This document shows positions 15,139 through 22,803 of a DNA stretch of 34,311 nt, piece after piece; within the stretch, counting starts at the first letter, position 1; each line of letters begins with the position of its first letter. Made by a program: the position numbers and the translations under genes. The stretch comes from Acidobacteriota bacterium. Lineage in GTDB: Bacteria; Acidobacteriota; G020349885. The notes under the pieces are model-generated. The model made no database searches and was not told the origin of the DNA. It saw nothing but the letters and a program-made list of their open reading frames with translations. The stretch covers positions 378,986 to 413,296 of the forward strand of contig CP070701.1 in assembly GCA_020349885.1 (NCBI GenBank), written 5' to 3'.

Positions 15139-15620
15139 GCACCTACCGCGTCGGCCACGGCTACGACATCCACCCCCTCCGAAAGGGGCGGCCGCTCGTG
15201 CTGGGCGGCATCCCTATCAAGCACACCCACGGCCTCTCGGGGCACTCCGACGCCGACTGCCTTCTCCACGCGCTCGCGGACGCCGTGCTGGGCGCCGCGG
15301 GATTGGGGGACCTGGGAAAATATTTTCCTCCGAGCGACGCGAGATACAAGGGCAAGGCGAGCGACTATTTCCTCAGGCGCGCGGTCGCGATGGCGAAGAA
15401 GAAAGGCTGGCGCGTAGCGAACGCCGACGCGACCGTCTACGCCGAGGCCCCGCGCCTTGCCCGCCACAAAACGACGATGCAGAAGCACATCGCCGCCTGC
15501 TCCGGGATACCCGCCGCCCGGGTGAACATAAAAGCCAAAACGATGGAGCGCATGGGCCCGGTCGGTCGGAAGAAAGCCATCGCGGCCGAAGCCGTCGTTC
15601 TCCTGGAAAAACGCCGCTAA
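15135..15620 (+). CDS. ispF: 2-C-methyl-D-erythritol 2,4-cyclodiphosphate synthase
   Basis: The protein has 161 residues, full length. IspF forms the cyclic diphosphate with release of CMP in the MEP pathway and works as a trimer with zinc between subunits. The zinc ligands are D11 and H13 (GYDIHP) and H45 (DCLLHAL). Other motifs are LSGHSDAD (34-41), LGDLGKYFPP, NADATVYAEAPRL and the C-terminal VNIKAKTMERMGPVGRKK. The start is the ATGA overlap with ispD, giving translational coupling; longer upstream frames fall inside ispD. It is next to ispD in many genomes and fused to it in some; here the two are separate. Confidence 0.96.
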   Translation: MSTYRVGHGYDIHPLRKGRPLVLGGIPIKHTHGLSGHSDADCLLHALADAVLGAAGLGDLGKYFPPSDARYKGKASDYFLRRAVAMAKKKGWRVANADATVYAEAPRLARHKTTMQKHIAACSGIPAARVNIKAKTMERMGPVGRKKAIAAEAVVLLEKRR

Positions 15621-15750
15621 AGCATTTCGCCGTACACCTTGACCGCCGTGCCGCTCCGTGCTACGTTTCAAAGCACAGCGCAGCGTCGCGTCGCCGCAGC
15701 GCGCCCGAATGCTGCCGGGAAATCGGGCAGCCATCGGGCATCCGGGCATC

Positions 15751-15780
15751 TTGACACCCTCTTGAGCCAGCCCTTACCAT
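15751..15780 (+). promoter_or_regulatory. Promoter 10 nt before the start of the TPR gene
   Basis: A perfect TTGACA (15751-15756), 18 bases and TACCAT (15775-15780, 4 of 6) end only 10 bases before the ATG at 15791. Transcription would start about 4 bases before the start codon. AAGGG at 15781-15785 would then lie upstream of the RNA, so the message may be leaderless. Confidence 0.45.
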
Positions 15781-15790
15781 AAGGGCACCC

Positions 15791-17341
15791 ATGTCCGCTG
15801 ATCTTCGCGCCAAAGCCCTCAAACTCGAAGTCGCCAAACGCTACGGTGAGGCCGCCGCGATTTACCGCCAGATGGGCCTCCTGGACAAGGCGGCCTACAT
15901 GTACCAAAAGGCCGGCCAGATGGACAGTGCCGTGGATCTGTACGGGAAAGCGGGGCGTTTTCAGAAAGCGGCCGAGATGTGCGAGCGCCTCGAGCGATGG
16001 GGCGACGCCGCGAAGTGGCGCGAGAAGGCAAAAGAATTTATCGAAGCGGGACGACTCTACCAGCTTGCCGGCATTCCGACGCGCGCCGCCGAGGCCTACG
16101 AGCGCGCCGGCGACTGGAGGCGCGCGGGCGAAGCGCACCTTCAAGCGGGAAGCCATGCCCGCGCGGGCGCGGCTTTCTCGAAGGCCGGTGACACCCAGCG
16201 CGCCGCGAGCGCCTACGCGACGCTTTCGGAAAAAGCCTCCGCGAGCGGGTCCAAGCGCTCGGTCGAGGACCTGCGCCGGGCCGCACGCACCCTCGAAGCG
16301 GGCGGGGAATTTTCCCGAGCCGCCTCGCTCTACCTCGAAGCGACGGACGCCGTGGGCGCCCTCCACGCCGCGGCCCGCGGAAACGACCCCGCGAGCGCCG
16401 CGCAAATCTACCTGAAGCGTCTCCAGGGGCGCGGCTACGAGGTTGTGCGCGACATCCCCGCGCAGGGCAAAGCCTACAAAAACTATGCCGCGATGTTCAT
16501 CCTGACGGGCGAGTTCCAGTTGGCGGCACACGTGTGGGAAAACTTCGGCGAATTCATCAAGGCGGCCGAGTTGTACGAGCGCATCGGCGACGAAGCCATG
16601 TCCGCCGAGACCTTTCTTCGAGGCCATGACCTCGAGCGCGCCGCGATGATGTTTACGCGCTGCGGCGAGCATCTGCGCGCGGCGGAGCTTTTCCTCCAAG
16701 CCGAAAACCACGACTGGGCGGCCGAGTGCTTCGAGAAGGCCGACATGCCGTACGAGGCCGGACGGGAGTATTTCCTCTCGGAGCAGTTCGAAAAGGCCAT
16801 CGAGATGCTCCAGAAGGTCGAGGAAGGCAGCATGGAGCACTTCGACGCCTCGGTCATGCTGTGCCGCGCCTACCGGGCCAAGGGATTCTCCGATCTGGCG
16901 CTCGAGCGCTACAAGAAGATTCTCGACACCACGCCCCTCAGCCGCGACACCATGGACTTCTACTACGAGCTCGCGCTCCTCTACCGCACGAAGCGCGCCT
17001 ACGAGCGCGCCGAGGATATTTTGAAGCAGATCGTGCACCTCCAGTTCGGCTACAAGGACGCGGTCAAGCTTTTGCAGGAGGTGCAGAGCATGCGCGCCAT
17101 CGCAACGGCCTCCGCGCCGCCGCTCGCTGCCGCTTCCGCAGATTCCCGGCCCGCCGCCTCCGCGCCACGCGCTTCCGAGCGCGGCCAAAGCGCGCCGCCG
17201 CCGGACGGCGGACAGGAAAAACCTACCGACGCCGAGCCGGCGCTCGGCACCGCAAAGCCCTCGATGCCCGCGGGGGACGAATCAAAGTCGGCCTTTTCCT
17301 CCTGGCTCCAGAGCGTCAAGAAAGACAAGACGAAAGGGTGA
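15791..17341 (+). CDS. TPR-rich protein of unknown function
   Basis: The protein has 516 residues with no signal peptide. Residues 1-410 are almost entirely short helical repeats with the pattern A-x-Y-x-x-A-G, for example AAYMYQKAGQMDSAVDLYGKAG and AAELYERIGD. The early repeats are only about 20 residues apart, shorter than classic 34-residue TPRs; later ones (SDLALERYKKILD, YERAEDILKQI) are standard TPRs. Residues 420-495 are a low-complexity Ala/Pro/Ser linker, and the end is SAFSSWLQSVKKDKTKG. It is probably a cytoplasmic scaffold. It sits alone between ispF and the haem genes, which gives no clear hint to its job. Its own promoter lies immediately upstream. Confidence 0.85.
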   Translation: MSADLRAKALKLEVAKRYGEAAAIYRQMGLLDKAAYMYQKAGQMDSAVDLYGKAGRFQKAAEMCERLERWGDAAKWREKAKEFIEAGRLYQLAGIPTRAAEAYERAGDWRRAGEAHLQAGSHARAGAAFSKAGDTQRAASAYATLSEKASASGSKRSVEDLRRAARTLEAGGEFSRAASLYLEATDAVGALHAAARGNDPASAAQIYLKRLQGRGYEVVRDIPAQGKAYKNYAAMFILTGEFQLAAHVWENFGEFIKAAELYERIGDEAMSAETFLRGHDLERAAMMFTRCGEHLRAAELFLQAENHDWAAECFEKADMPYEAGREYFLSEQFEKAIEMLQKVEEGSMEHFDASVMLCRAYRAKGFSDLALERYKKILDTTPLSRDTMDFYYELALLYRTKRAYERAEDILKQIVHLQFGYKDAVKLLQEVQSMRAIATASAPPLAAASADSRPAASAPRASERGQSAPPPDGGQEKPTDAEPALGTAKPSMPAGDESKSAFSSWLQSVKKDKTKG

Positions 17342-17377
17342 GGACGGCGGCGCACCGGAGCGCCCCCTTCCGCGCCG

Positions 17378-17406
17378 TTGAGTTCCCTCGCGCGTTGTGC
17401 TAACTT
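17378..17406 (+). promoter_or_regulatory. Possible promoter for the CcsA-like/hemA pair
   Basis: TTGAGT (17378-17383), 17 bases and TAACTT (17401-17406, weak) precede the GTG at 17424; AGGAG at 17413-17417 is a good ribosome site. If it is used, the leader is about 10-12 bases. Confidence 0.35.
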
Positions 17407-17423
17407 AAGAGCAGGAGAACACC

Positions 17424-18212
17424 GTGTACGGAGCCTTACTCTATGCTGCATGCGCCCTTTACGTGCTCTCCATTCTGGCTTCATTCGGACGCTTCGCCTT
17501 TCCCCGCCGGGAAGCGGTGCATGCGCTGAGCCTGGCGCTTGCGTGGCTTGGGGCGATAACGCACCTTGCCGCCATCGTGGGCCTCGGCTTGGCCGAGCAG
17601 CGCTTTCCCGTAAGAAACCTCGGCGAGGTCTTTTCGCTCCTCTCCTTCCTGGCGGTGGCCGTCTACCTCGTGCTCTACCTTCTCTATCGCATCCCGTGGA
17701 TGAGCATGTTCGTCCTGCCCGTTGCGGTGGTGCTCCTTCTTCTCTCCCCCCACATGCCCTCGCCGCGCGCGGAGCAGGCGCCGCTTCAAGGCCCGCTTCT
17801 TTACGCCCACACGACGCTCGTCATCCTGGCTTCTGCTCTTCTGCTCGGCCACGTCATCATGAGCCTCCTCTACATCGCCCAGGAAGCGCGCCTCAAGGCG
17901 AAGCACCTCTCCCTCAGCTCCGTCATCCCTTCTTTATCCTTCTGCGACCGCCTGGGCGTGCGGATGCTCGGCGCGGGGTTTCTGAGCCTGACCCTCGGCA
18001 TCCTCACGGGAGCGCTATGGGCCGCCGAAGCCCGCGGCCATTTCTTCGCGTGGAAATTTCCGGAAGTGTTCGCGCTCCTGACATGGTTCATCTTCGGCAT
18101 GCTTTATGAGACGCGACTCACCCGCGGCTGGCGCGGCCGCAAGCCGGCGCTCTGGTCGCTCGTGGGCTTTTCGCTCCTTCTGGCCGTATTCGTGGGGGTC
18201 GCGCTCACATGA
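17424..18212 (+). CDS. CcsA/HemX-like cytochrome c assembly family membrane protein
   Basis: The protein has 262 residues with about eight membrane helices. It starts at GTG with AGGAG seven bases upstream. It fits the CcsA/CcmC/HemX family: conserved polar loops RNLGEVFSLLSF and LLYAHTTLVILASALLLGH, and the late GALWAAEARGHFFAWKFPEVFALLTWFIF block, which corresponds to the Trp-rich haem-handling loop. That loop is less Trp-rich than in true CcsA (FFAWKFPE where WGxYWSWDPKE is usual). Its stop overlaps the hemA start (ATGA). A HemX-type protein before hemA is known in Gram-positive haem operons and is thought to affect HemA level. A role in haem or cytochrome c biogenesis is likely; the exact function is uncertain. 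Confidence 0.82.
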   Translation: MYGALLYAACALYVLSILASFGRFAFPRREAVHALSLALAWLGAITHLAAIVGLGLAEQRFPVRNLGEVFSLLSFLAVAVYLVLYLLYRIPWMSMFVLPVAVVLLLLSPHMPSPRAEQAPLQGPLLYAHTTLVILASALLLGHVIMSLLYIAQEARLKAKHLSLSSVIPSLSFCDRLGVRMLGAGFLSLTLGILTGALWAAEARGHFFAWKFPEVFALLTWFIFGMLYETRLTRGWRGRKPALWSLVGFSLLLAVFVGVALT

Positions 18213-19501
18213 CCGAGCGCATCGTTTTGGTGGGTCTCAACCACAGGACGGCGCCCGTCGAGGTGCGCGAGAGCGTGCACGTCACGCAAGAGATGCTCCC
18301 GAAGGTTCTGAGCGAAATCCGGACGCTCGACGGCCTACGGGGAGCGACGATACTCTCCACATGCAACCGCACTGAGGTCACCGCGACCTTCGCCTCGTCC
18401 GAAACGCACCCCGACACGTCGAAGGCGGGCCAGGCGCTCGAAGCCTTCATGGCGCGCTCCCGGGGGGTTCCCGAAGAAACGCTGCGCGCCCACCTCTACC
18501 ACCACTTCGATCTCGAGGCCGTACGGCACGTATTTCGCGTGGCGTCGAGCCTCGACGCGATGATTCTGGGAGAACCTCAAATCCTCGGCCAGGTCAAGGA
18601 GGCGTTCGAGGCCGCGCGACAGGCGGGCGCGACGCCCGGACTCCTCGGGCGCACCTTCGAGCGCGCGTTCCGCGTCGCAAAGCGCGTGCGCACGGAAACC
18701 GCCGTCGGGGACGGCGCCGTGTCGGTCGGGTACGCGGCGGTGGAGCTTGCGCGAAAAATCTTCGACGACCTCTCGCGCCAGCGCGTGCTCATCATCGGCT
18801 CGGGCGAGATGGCCGAAACCATCGTCGAGAACCTTAAATCTCACGGCTCCCTGAGCATCGTCGTCTCCAACCGCCACTACGACCGCGCCGTGGCGCTCGC
18901 AGCACGGCACGGGGGAACCACCGTCCGTTACGACGCGCTCGCGGAGGCCGTGGACGACGCCGACATCATCCTCTCCGCCACGGCCTGCCCCGCGCATGTG
19001 CTGAGCCGCGAGCACGTCGAGGAGCTCCGGCACCGGCGCCGCTCGAAGCCCCTCTTCCTCATCGACATCGCCGTGCCGCGCGACATCGACCCTTCGCTGA
19101 ACGAACTCGAAGGGATCTTCCTCTATAACATCGACGACCTTGCCGGGGTCGTGGAGGAAAACCGCGCCTGGCGCGAAGCCGAGGCGTGCAAGGCGGAGCG
19201 CATCGTGGACGAGGAAGTTCTGAAATTCGCGCGCACTCTCGAAACGCTCGAGGTCGACCCCCTGGTGCGAGCGCTCACCGAGAAGGCCGAAAAGATTCGC
19301 CTCGAGGAATGGGAAAAAACGTTCCGCCGCCTGCGGGGACTCGGCGACGAGGAGCGGGAGGCCGTCCAGCGGATGACGCAGGCGCTCCTCAAGAAGCTCC
19401 TGAGCGGCCCCATCGTAACGCTCAAGCAGGCGGCCCAGAACGGCGAGGGCCACGAGCTCGCCGACGCCCTGCAGAAAATGTTCCGCCTGCCGGAAGACTA
19501 G
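18209..19501 (+). CDS. hemA: Glutamyl-tRNA reductase
   Basis: The protein has 430 residues. HemA reduces glutamyl-tRNA(Glu) with NADPH to glutamate-1-semialdehyde, the first step of C5-pathway tetrapyrrole synthesis. Motifs are GLNHRTAPVEVRE (9-21), the catalytic STCNRTE with C52, HVFRVASSLDAMILGEPQILGQVK, GDGAVSVGYAAVELA, the NADPH loop LIIGSGEMAE, and DIAVPRDIDP. The C-terminal helical dimerisation domain is present. The start is set by the ATGA overlap with the CcsA-like gene. The hemC, hemD and hemB genes that often follow are absent here. Confidence 0.95.
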   Translation: MTERIVLVGLNHRTAPVEVRESVHVTQEMLPKVLSEIRTLDGLRGATILSTCNRTEVTATFASSETHPDTSKAGQALEAFMARSRGVPEETLRAHLYHHFDLEAVRHVFRVASSLDAMILGEPQILGQVKEAFEAARQAGATPGLLGRTFERAFRVAKRVRTETAVGDGAVSVGYAAVELARKIFDDLSRQRVLIIGSGEMAETIVENLKSHGSLSIVVSNRHYDRAVALAARHGGTTVRYDALAEAVDDADIILSATACPAHVLSREHVEELRHRRRSKPLFLIDIAVPRDIDPSLNELEGIFLYNIDDLAGVVEENRAWREAEACKAERIVDEEVLKFARTLETLEVDPLVRALTEKAEKIRLEEWEKTFRRLRGLGDEEREAVQRMTQALLKKLLSGPIVTLKQAAQNGEGHELADALQKMFRLPED

Positions 19502-19549
19502 GCGCGGGCCGAGGCGCACCTCCTCATGGATTGAACCGCCAACCGCGGT

Positions 19550-19578
19550 TTGCCAGGCGCGCGCGATTTCCGTATACT
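19550..19578 (+). promoter_or_regulatory. Promoter for the NifU-domain gene
   Basis: TTGCCA (19550-19555), 17 bases and TATACT (19573-19578) lie 34 bases before the ATG at 19613. AAGGAG (19598-19603) sits 9 bases before that ATG, an ordinary leadered arrangement. Confidence 0.6.
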
Positions 19579-19612
19579 GATTCAAGAGCCCGGAAAAAAG
19601 GAGCACGTGCGC

Positions 19613-19897
19613 ATGCTGGATTACGAAAAAATTCAGAAAGTTCAAGAGCTGTTCGACACGACCATCAATCCGAGCCTGGCCATGCACGGGGGATTCGCCG
19701 AGCTCATCGACGTCCGTGACAACAAGGTGTACGTCCGGATGGGCGGCGGCTGCCACGGCTGCGGCATGGTCCAGGCCACGCTGAAGCAGGGCATCGAGAG
19801 GCTCATCAAGGAAGAGATTCCCGAGATCGAGGAATTGGTCGACACCACCCGGCACGCCGACGGAAAAAATCCCTACTACCAGCCCCCCACTAAATAG
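19613..19897 (+). CDS. NifU C-terminal-domain (Nfu-type) Fe-S carrier protein
   Basis: The protein has 94 residues. It is the stand-alone Nfu domain that holds a 4Fe-4S cluster between two subunits and passes it to target enzymes. The cluster ligands are C47 and C50 (GGGCHGCGMVQATLK). Typical flanks are INPSLAMHGGFAELIDV and the following helix GIERLIKEEIPEIEEL. The ATG at 19613 is chosen for AAGGAG nine bases upstream; an in-frame TTG at 19550 would place the promoter -35 box inside the gene. With radical SAM and membrane Fe-S proteins elsewhere in the window, a general Fe-S maturation role is likely. Confidence 0.93.
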   Translation: MLDYEKIQKVQELFDTTINPSLAMHGGFAELIDVRDNKVYVRMGGGCHGCGMVQATLKQGIERLIKEEIPEIEELVDTTRHADGKNPYYQPPTK

Positions 19898-19977
19898 CCG
19901 GACCGGCGGAGAGAAAGACTCCCGCCCCGGACGACGGGTTCCCCGGACACTTCAACCTCCCGGCTGCGGACGTGATG

Positions 19978-19986
19978 TGCTATAGT
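19978..19986 (+). promoter_or_regulatory. Extended -10 promoter 9 nt before the sulfatase-fold gene
   Basis: TGC-TATAGT is an extended -10 box with no clear -35. It ends 9 bases before the ATG at 19996, and no Shine-Dalgarno lies between them. This suggests a message with about 3 bases of leader or none. Confidence 0.4.
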
Positions 19987-19995
19987 GAAGACCGT

Positions 19996-21909
19996 ATGCG
20001 GCACTGGAAGGGATGGCTCTGCACGGCGGCGGCGCTCCTCGGGATAGCCTGCAGCACCGAGGGGCCGAAGCTGCGCAACGCCGTTTTGGTCACGGCCTCG
20101 GGCGTGCGGGCGGACCACCTGAATTGCTACGGCTACACGCTCGCCGAGACCCCGAGCCTCAACGAGCTGGCCGAGCGCGGTGCCCTCTTCCAGAACTGCC
20201 TGACGCCCGTCCCCTCGACGCTCCCCTCCGCGGCGACCATCCTGACGGGCACCTATCCCCCCAAGCACGGCATCCTCGCGCCGGGCCTCTTCACGCTGTC
20301 GGCGGGCGCCCGGACGCTCGCCTCCCTTTTCAAGGAGCACGGTTACGAGACGGCCGCGTTCGTCTCGACGGAGGAACTGCAGTCCCGCTTCGGGCTGGCG
20401 CGCGGGTTCGACCTGTACGACGAGCCCTTCACACGGGAGCCGCGCGGGCTCCTTCCGCCCTACGCGCAGCGCATCGGGGCCGAGACACTCGACTCGGTGG
20501 AAGACTGGCTTTGGGAGCGGCGCGGCCGCGCCCCGTTCTTCATGTGGGTGCACCTTGCGGACGCAACGCTCCCCTATGCGCCGCCGCCGCCCTTCGACGA
20601 AACGTACAGCTTCAACCTCTACGACGGCGAGGTGGCCTACGTGGACTCCCAGGTGGGGCGTCTGGTCCAGGCGCTCCGCTCCCTGAATTTTCTCTCGAAC
20701 ACGGTGCTCGTGTTCACCTCGGAGCACGGGGAGGGCCTGCTCGATCACTACGAGGAAGGGCACGGGCTTTTCGTCTACCAGAACACGCTGCAAGTCCCCC
20801 TCATCGTGTCTTCACCCGAGTACCCGGAAAAAGGCAAAATCTTCGCACAGGTGCAGACGCTCAACGTGGCCGCGAGCATGCTGGAGCTCGCGGGCGTGCC
20901 ATCAGGCCCCAAGGAGGACGCGACGGCCTATGCGTCCCTCTTTCATGGCACAAGCTTCGTGCCGAAGCTGCGCGAGCCGGAGAAGGCGGCGCAGGGCGAC
21001 GCCGCGCTAATCCAAAACTTCGTTCCCGCGTTCCGCTTCGGATGGCGACCCATGCATGGCCTTGTAAGCGCCGACCGCCGCTGGAAGTACATGGCTTCGC
21101 CGCGCGAAGCACTCTACAAACTGGAGAGGTCGGAGGACAAGGAGCACAACGTGCTTTACGAGCAGAAGGCCATCACGGAGTCGATGCGGAGCATCTGGCG
21201 CCGGCTTGACGCCAGCTACGGGCTCATGGCGTCGCCGCCCCTGCTTCCTCCCGAGGTGCAGGAAGCGCTCCGCCGCTTCGGCGACGGCGAGCTCGCAAGA
21301 AAGTCGGAGGAAGGCATCCTCCGGCGCACGCCGTCCGACCCGACGACCGCCCTGGAAGAGATAAAAGAGCTTCAACACATGCTCGCCCGGCGCCATCCCG
21401 AAGCCACTGTGAGGGCACTCGATTCTTTGGAAAAGAATCCCTACAACCCGGAAATACTTCGGTCGGCGGCCGAGCTGCACCTGCGGCGGGGGGCGTACGC
21501 CGACGCGGAAGCGCTCTACGTGCGGCTCGTCTCGCTGGTGCCGCAGCACGCCGACGGCTGGGCGCAGCTCGGGAACATCTTTTTCCTGCTCGAGCGCCTC
21601 GACGACGCTCTCGTGTGCCTCGAGGCCGCCCGCCGTCTCGACCCGCGCAATCCAGTGTTCGCGTACAACGCCGGAAACGTGCACCTGGAGGCGGGGCGCG
21701 TCGAAGAAGGGGCCGCCCTGTTCGAGGAATCCCTCGCCCTCGGGGGCGAGCGCAGCCACTACTATTACAACCTGGCCGCGGCGTACGAGCGGCTCGGGCG
21801 GAGCGAAGAGGCGCTTGCGCTCTACCGGAAGGCGCTCGCGCGCTGGAGCGGCGGCGTCCAGTTCCGAAACTTCATCGCCGCCACCATCCGTCGCCTGAGC
21901 AGCCCCTAG
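19996..21909 (+). CDS. Sulfatase-fold (alkaline phosphatase superfamily) lipoprotein with C-terminal TPRs
   Basis: The protein has 637 residues from the ATG at 19996, which starts a lipoprotein-like signal (hydrophobic run then LLGIACS). Residues about 25-420 follow the sulfatase fold: VRADHLNCYGY, LNELAERGALFQNCLTPVPS, ILTGTYPPKHG, FFMWVHLADATLPY and FTSEHGEGLLDHYEEGHG. Key residues differ from active sulfatases: the formylglycine Cys position of CxPSR reads Thr (TLPSA), the first metal-binding Asp of the IDxLR motif reads Ser (ASGVR), and SDHG reads SEHG. A phosphatase or transferase-like activity with a Thr nucleophile, or loss of activity, is possible. Residues about 470-620 hold four or so TPRs (WAQLGNIFFLLERLDDALVC and following). 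It stands alone after the Nfu gene. Confidence 0.88.
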   Translation: MRHWKGWLCTAAALLGIACSTEGPKLRNAVLVTASGVRADHLNCYGYTLAETPSLNELAERGALFQNCLTPVPSTLPSAATILTGTYPPKHGILAPGLFTLSAGARTLASLFKEHGYETAAFVSTEELQSRFGLARGFDLYDEPFTREPRGLLPPYAQRIGAETLDSVEDWLWERRGRAPFFMWVHLADATLPYAPPPPFDETYSFNLYDGEVAYVDSQVGRLVQALRSLNFLSNTVLVFTSEHGEGLLDHYEEGHGLFVYQNTLQVPLIVSSPEYPEKGKIFAQVQTLNVAASMLELAGVPSGPKEDATAYASLFHGTSFVPKLREPEKAAQGDAALIQNFVPAFRFGWRPMHGLVSADRRWKYMASPREALYKLERSEDKEHNVLYEQKAITESMRSIWRRLDASYGLMASPPLLPPEVQEALRRFGDGELARKSEEGILRRTPSDPTTALEEIKELQHMLARRHPEATVRALDSLEKNPYNPEILRSAAELHLRRGAYADAEALYVRLVSLVPQHADGWAQLGNIFFLLERLDDALVCLEAARRLDPRNPVFAYNAGNVHLEAGRVEEGAALFEESLALGGERSHYYYNLAAAYERLGRSEEALALYRKALARWSGGVQFRNFIAATIRRLSSP

Positions 21910-21963
21910 TTCGCCGGGGGCATGAAAAGGGAAAGGCTTTGTTATGCAAGGCTTTCCACATTA

Positions 21964-22052
21964 CCCCCTTTGGTAAAGGGGGTTAGGGGGATTACTATAA
22001 AAGAAGGAGTGTCTTTATTCGTAATCCCCCCTTCCCCCTTTAGAAAAGGGGG
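21964..22052. repeat. Palindromic REP/MITE-like element
   Basis: This 89-base element is an inverted repeat. Each arm has its own hairpin (CCCCCTTT/AAAGGGGG: 21964-21971 with 21975-21982, and 22034-22041 with 22045-22052). The inner 10 bases GGGGGATTAC (21986-21995) pair perfectly with GTAATCCCCC (22021-22030). The centre is a 25-base AT-rich spacer. It encodes nothing visible and lies between two convergent genes. The pattern resembles CCCCTT/AAGGGG dispersed repeats known in many bacteria. Confidence 0.65.
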
Positions 22053-22075
22053 AGAAGCGGCCTTTGCAACAGAGT

Positions 22076-22103
22076 GAAGAGGCCTCCGGGCGGAGGCCTC
22101 TTC
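22076..22103. terminator. Strong bidirectional-type terminator hairpin
   Basis: GAAGAGGCCTCC (22076-22087) pairs perfectly over 12 bp with GGAGGCCTCTTC (22092-22103) around a GGGC loop, followed by CTTTC on the plus strand. It sits between the convergent genes ending at 21909 and 22135. The T-tract is short, so efficiency is uncertain. Confidence 0.65.
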
Positions 22104-22134
22104 CTTTCGAGTAATGCAAGAAAACGTTCGACGC

Positions 22135-22677
22135 CTAGTCGGTGCTGGTACTGCTAGTAGTACTAGTCGGCGCAGCGCTGCCGCTCGAGTTTTTGCAGCG
22201 CTTCTGGCACTCGGGCGCGGCGCCGAAAAGGGCCTCGTAGGGGCAGTCGTATTTCCTGTTGCCGGCGACGTAGGTGACCTCGTCGCCGTCTTTCTTGGCT
22301 TCCACGACCACCGCATTGCAGCAGGGGCAGATGATGCTTCCGTTCTCGTCGAAGCAAATTTTGTCGAACGGGTTGTCGCCAGGATAGTTCTTTTCCCAGA
22401 CCACGGCAGCCGCATCGTACTTGTTGGAATAGGTTTTTTCGCCGTCGCCCGCCGTGTAGACGACCTTGTCGCCGTCCTTCTTGGGCCGTGCGTAGACCTC
22501 GCCGGTCACCGCGCAGGCGAGGCTTCCATCGTCGTTATTCTTGAAGCTTTTCTTGATGTATAGGGCGTTCTTCGCAAGGCATGGGGCGTCCGGGGAGCAT
22601 GGGTCTTCTTTCGCCGCGGGTGCAAACACCAGCGCGGCTATTGCGAGAAAGCCGCAGAGAACCAGCAGTTTTTTCAT
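22135..22677 (-). CDS. Secreted Cys-rich protein with an internal duplication
   Basis: The protein has 180 residues and was not recognised. GGAGG eight bases upstream fixes the ATG at 22677; an in-frame TTG at 22683 is too close to it. Residues 1-22 are a signal peptide. Two copies of a unit occur at residues 51-83 and 113-144: GSLAC...KKDGDKVVYTAG and GSIIC...KKDGDEVTYVAG. The second copy carries CPCC (117-120), which suggests metal or redox chemistry or disulfides. Eleven Cys in all. The end is a low-complexity Ser/Thr tail (SAAPTSTTSSTSTD). It is probably extracytoplasmic; function unknown. Confidence 0.8.
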   Translation of the reverse strand: MKKLLVLCGFLAIAALVFAPAAKEDPCSPDAPCLAKNALYIKKSFKNNDDGSLACAVTGEVYARPKKDGDKVVYTAGDGEKTYSNKYDAAAVVWEKNYPGDNPFDKICFDENGSIICPCCNAVVVEAKKDGDEVTYVAGNRKYDCPYEALFGAAPECQKRCKNSSGSAAPTSTTSSTSTD

Positions 22678-22736
22678 CTTCAAAACCTCCGTTTAGAGTT
22701 CGGGATGTTTTTTTCCGTCCTCACGCGGAACAACGC

Positions 22737-22766
22737 AAGATACCACGGGGGCAAAACGCCAGTCAA
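22737..22766 (-). promoter_or_regulatory. Promoter for the Cys-rich secreted protein
   Basis: On the minus strand TTGACT (22766-22761), 18 bases and TATCTT (22742-22737) give a leader of about 55 bases that carries GGAGG at 22690-22686. Confidence 0.5.
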
Positions 22767-22803
22767 GCGGAACGCCCCTCCCGCAGTCTCATAGAATAGA
22801 GCC

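Noticed and set aside
15668-17188. 506-codon minus-strand frame opposite the TPR gene
   Set aside because: The plus strand shows regular TPR periodicity and a promoter; the antisense product has no recognisable domain.
19550-19612. Longer start for the Nfu protein at TTG 19550
   Set aside because: It overlaps the predicted promoter; AAGGAG lies nine bases before the ATG at 19613.
18335-19855. 506-codon minus-strand frame across hemA and the Nfu gene
   Set aside because: It spans two clearly real genes on the other strand.
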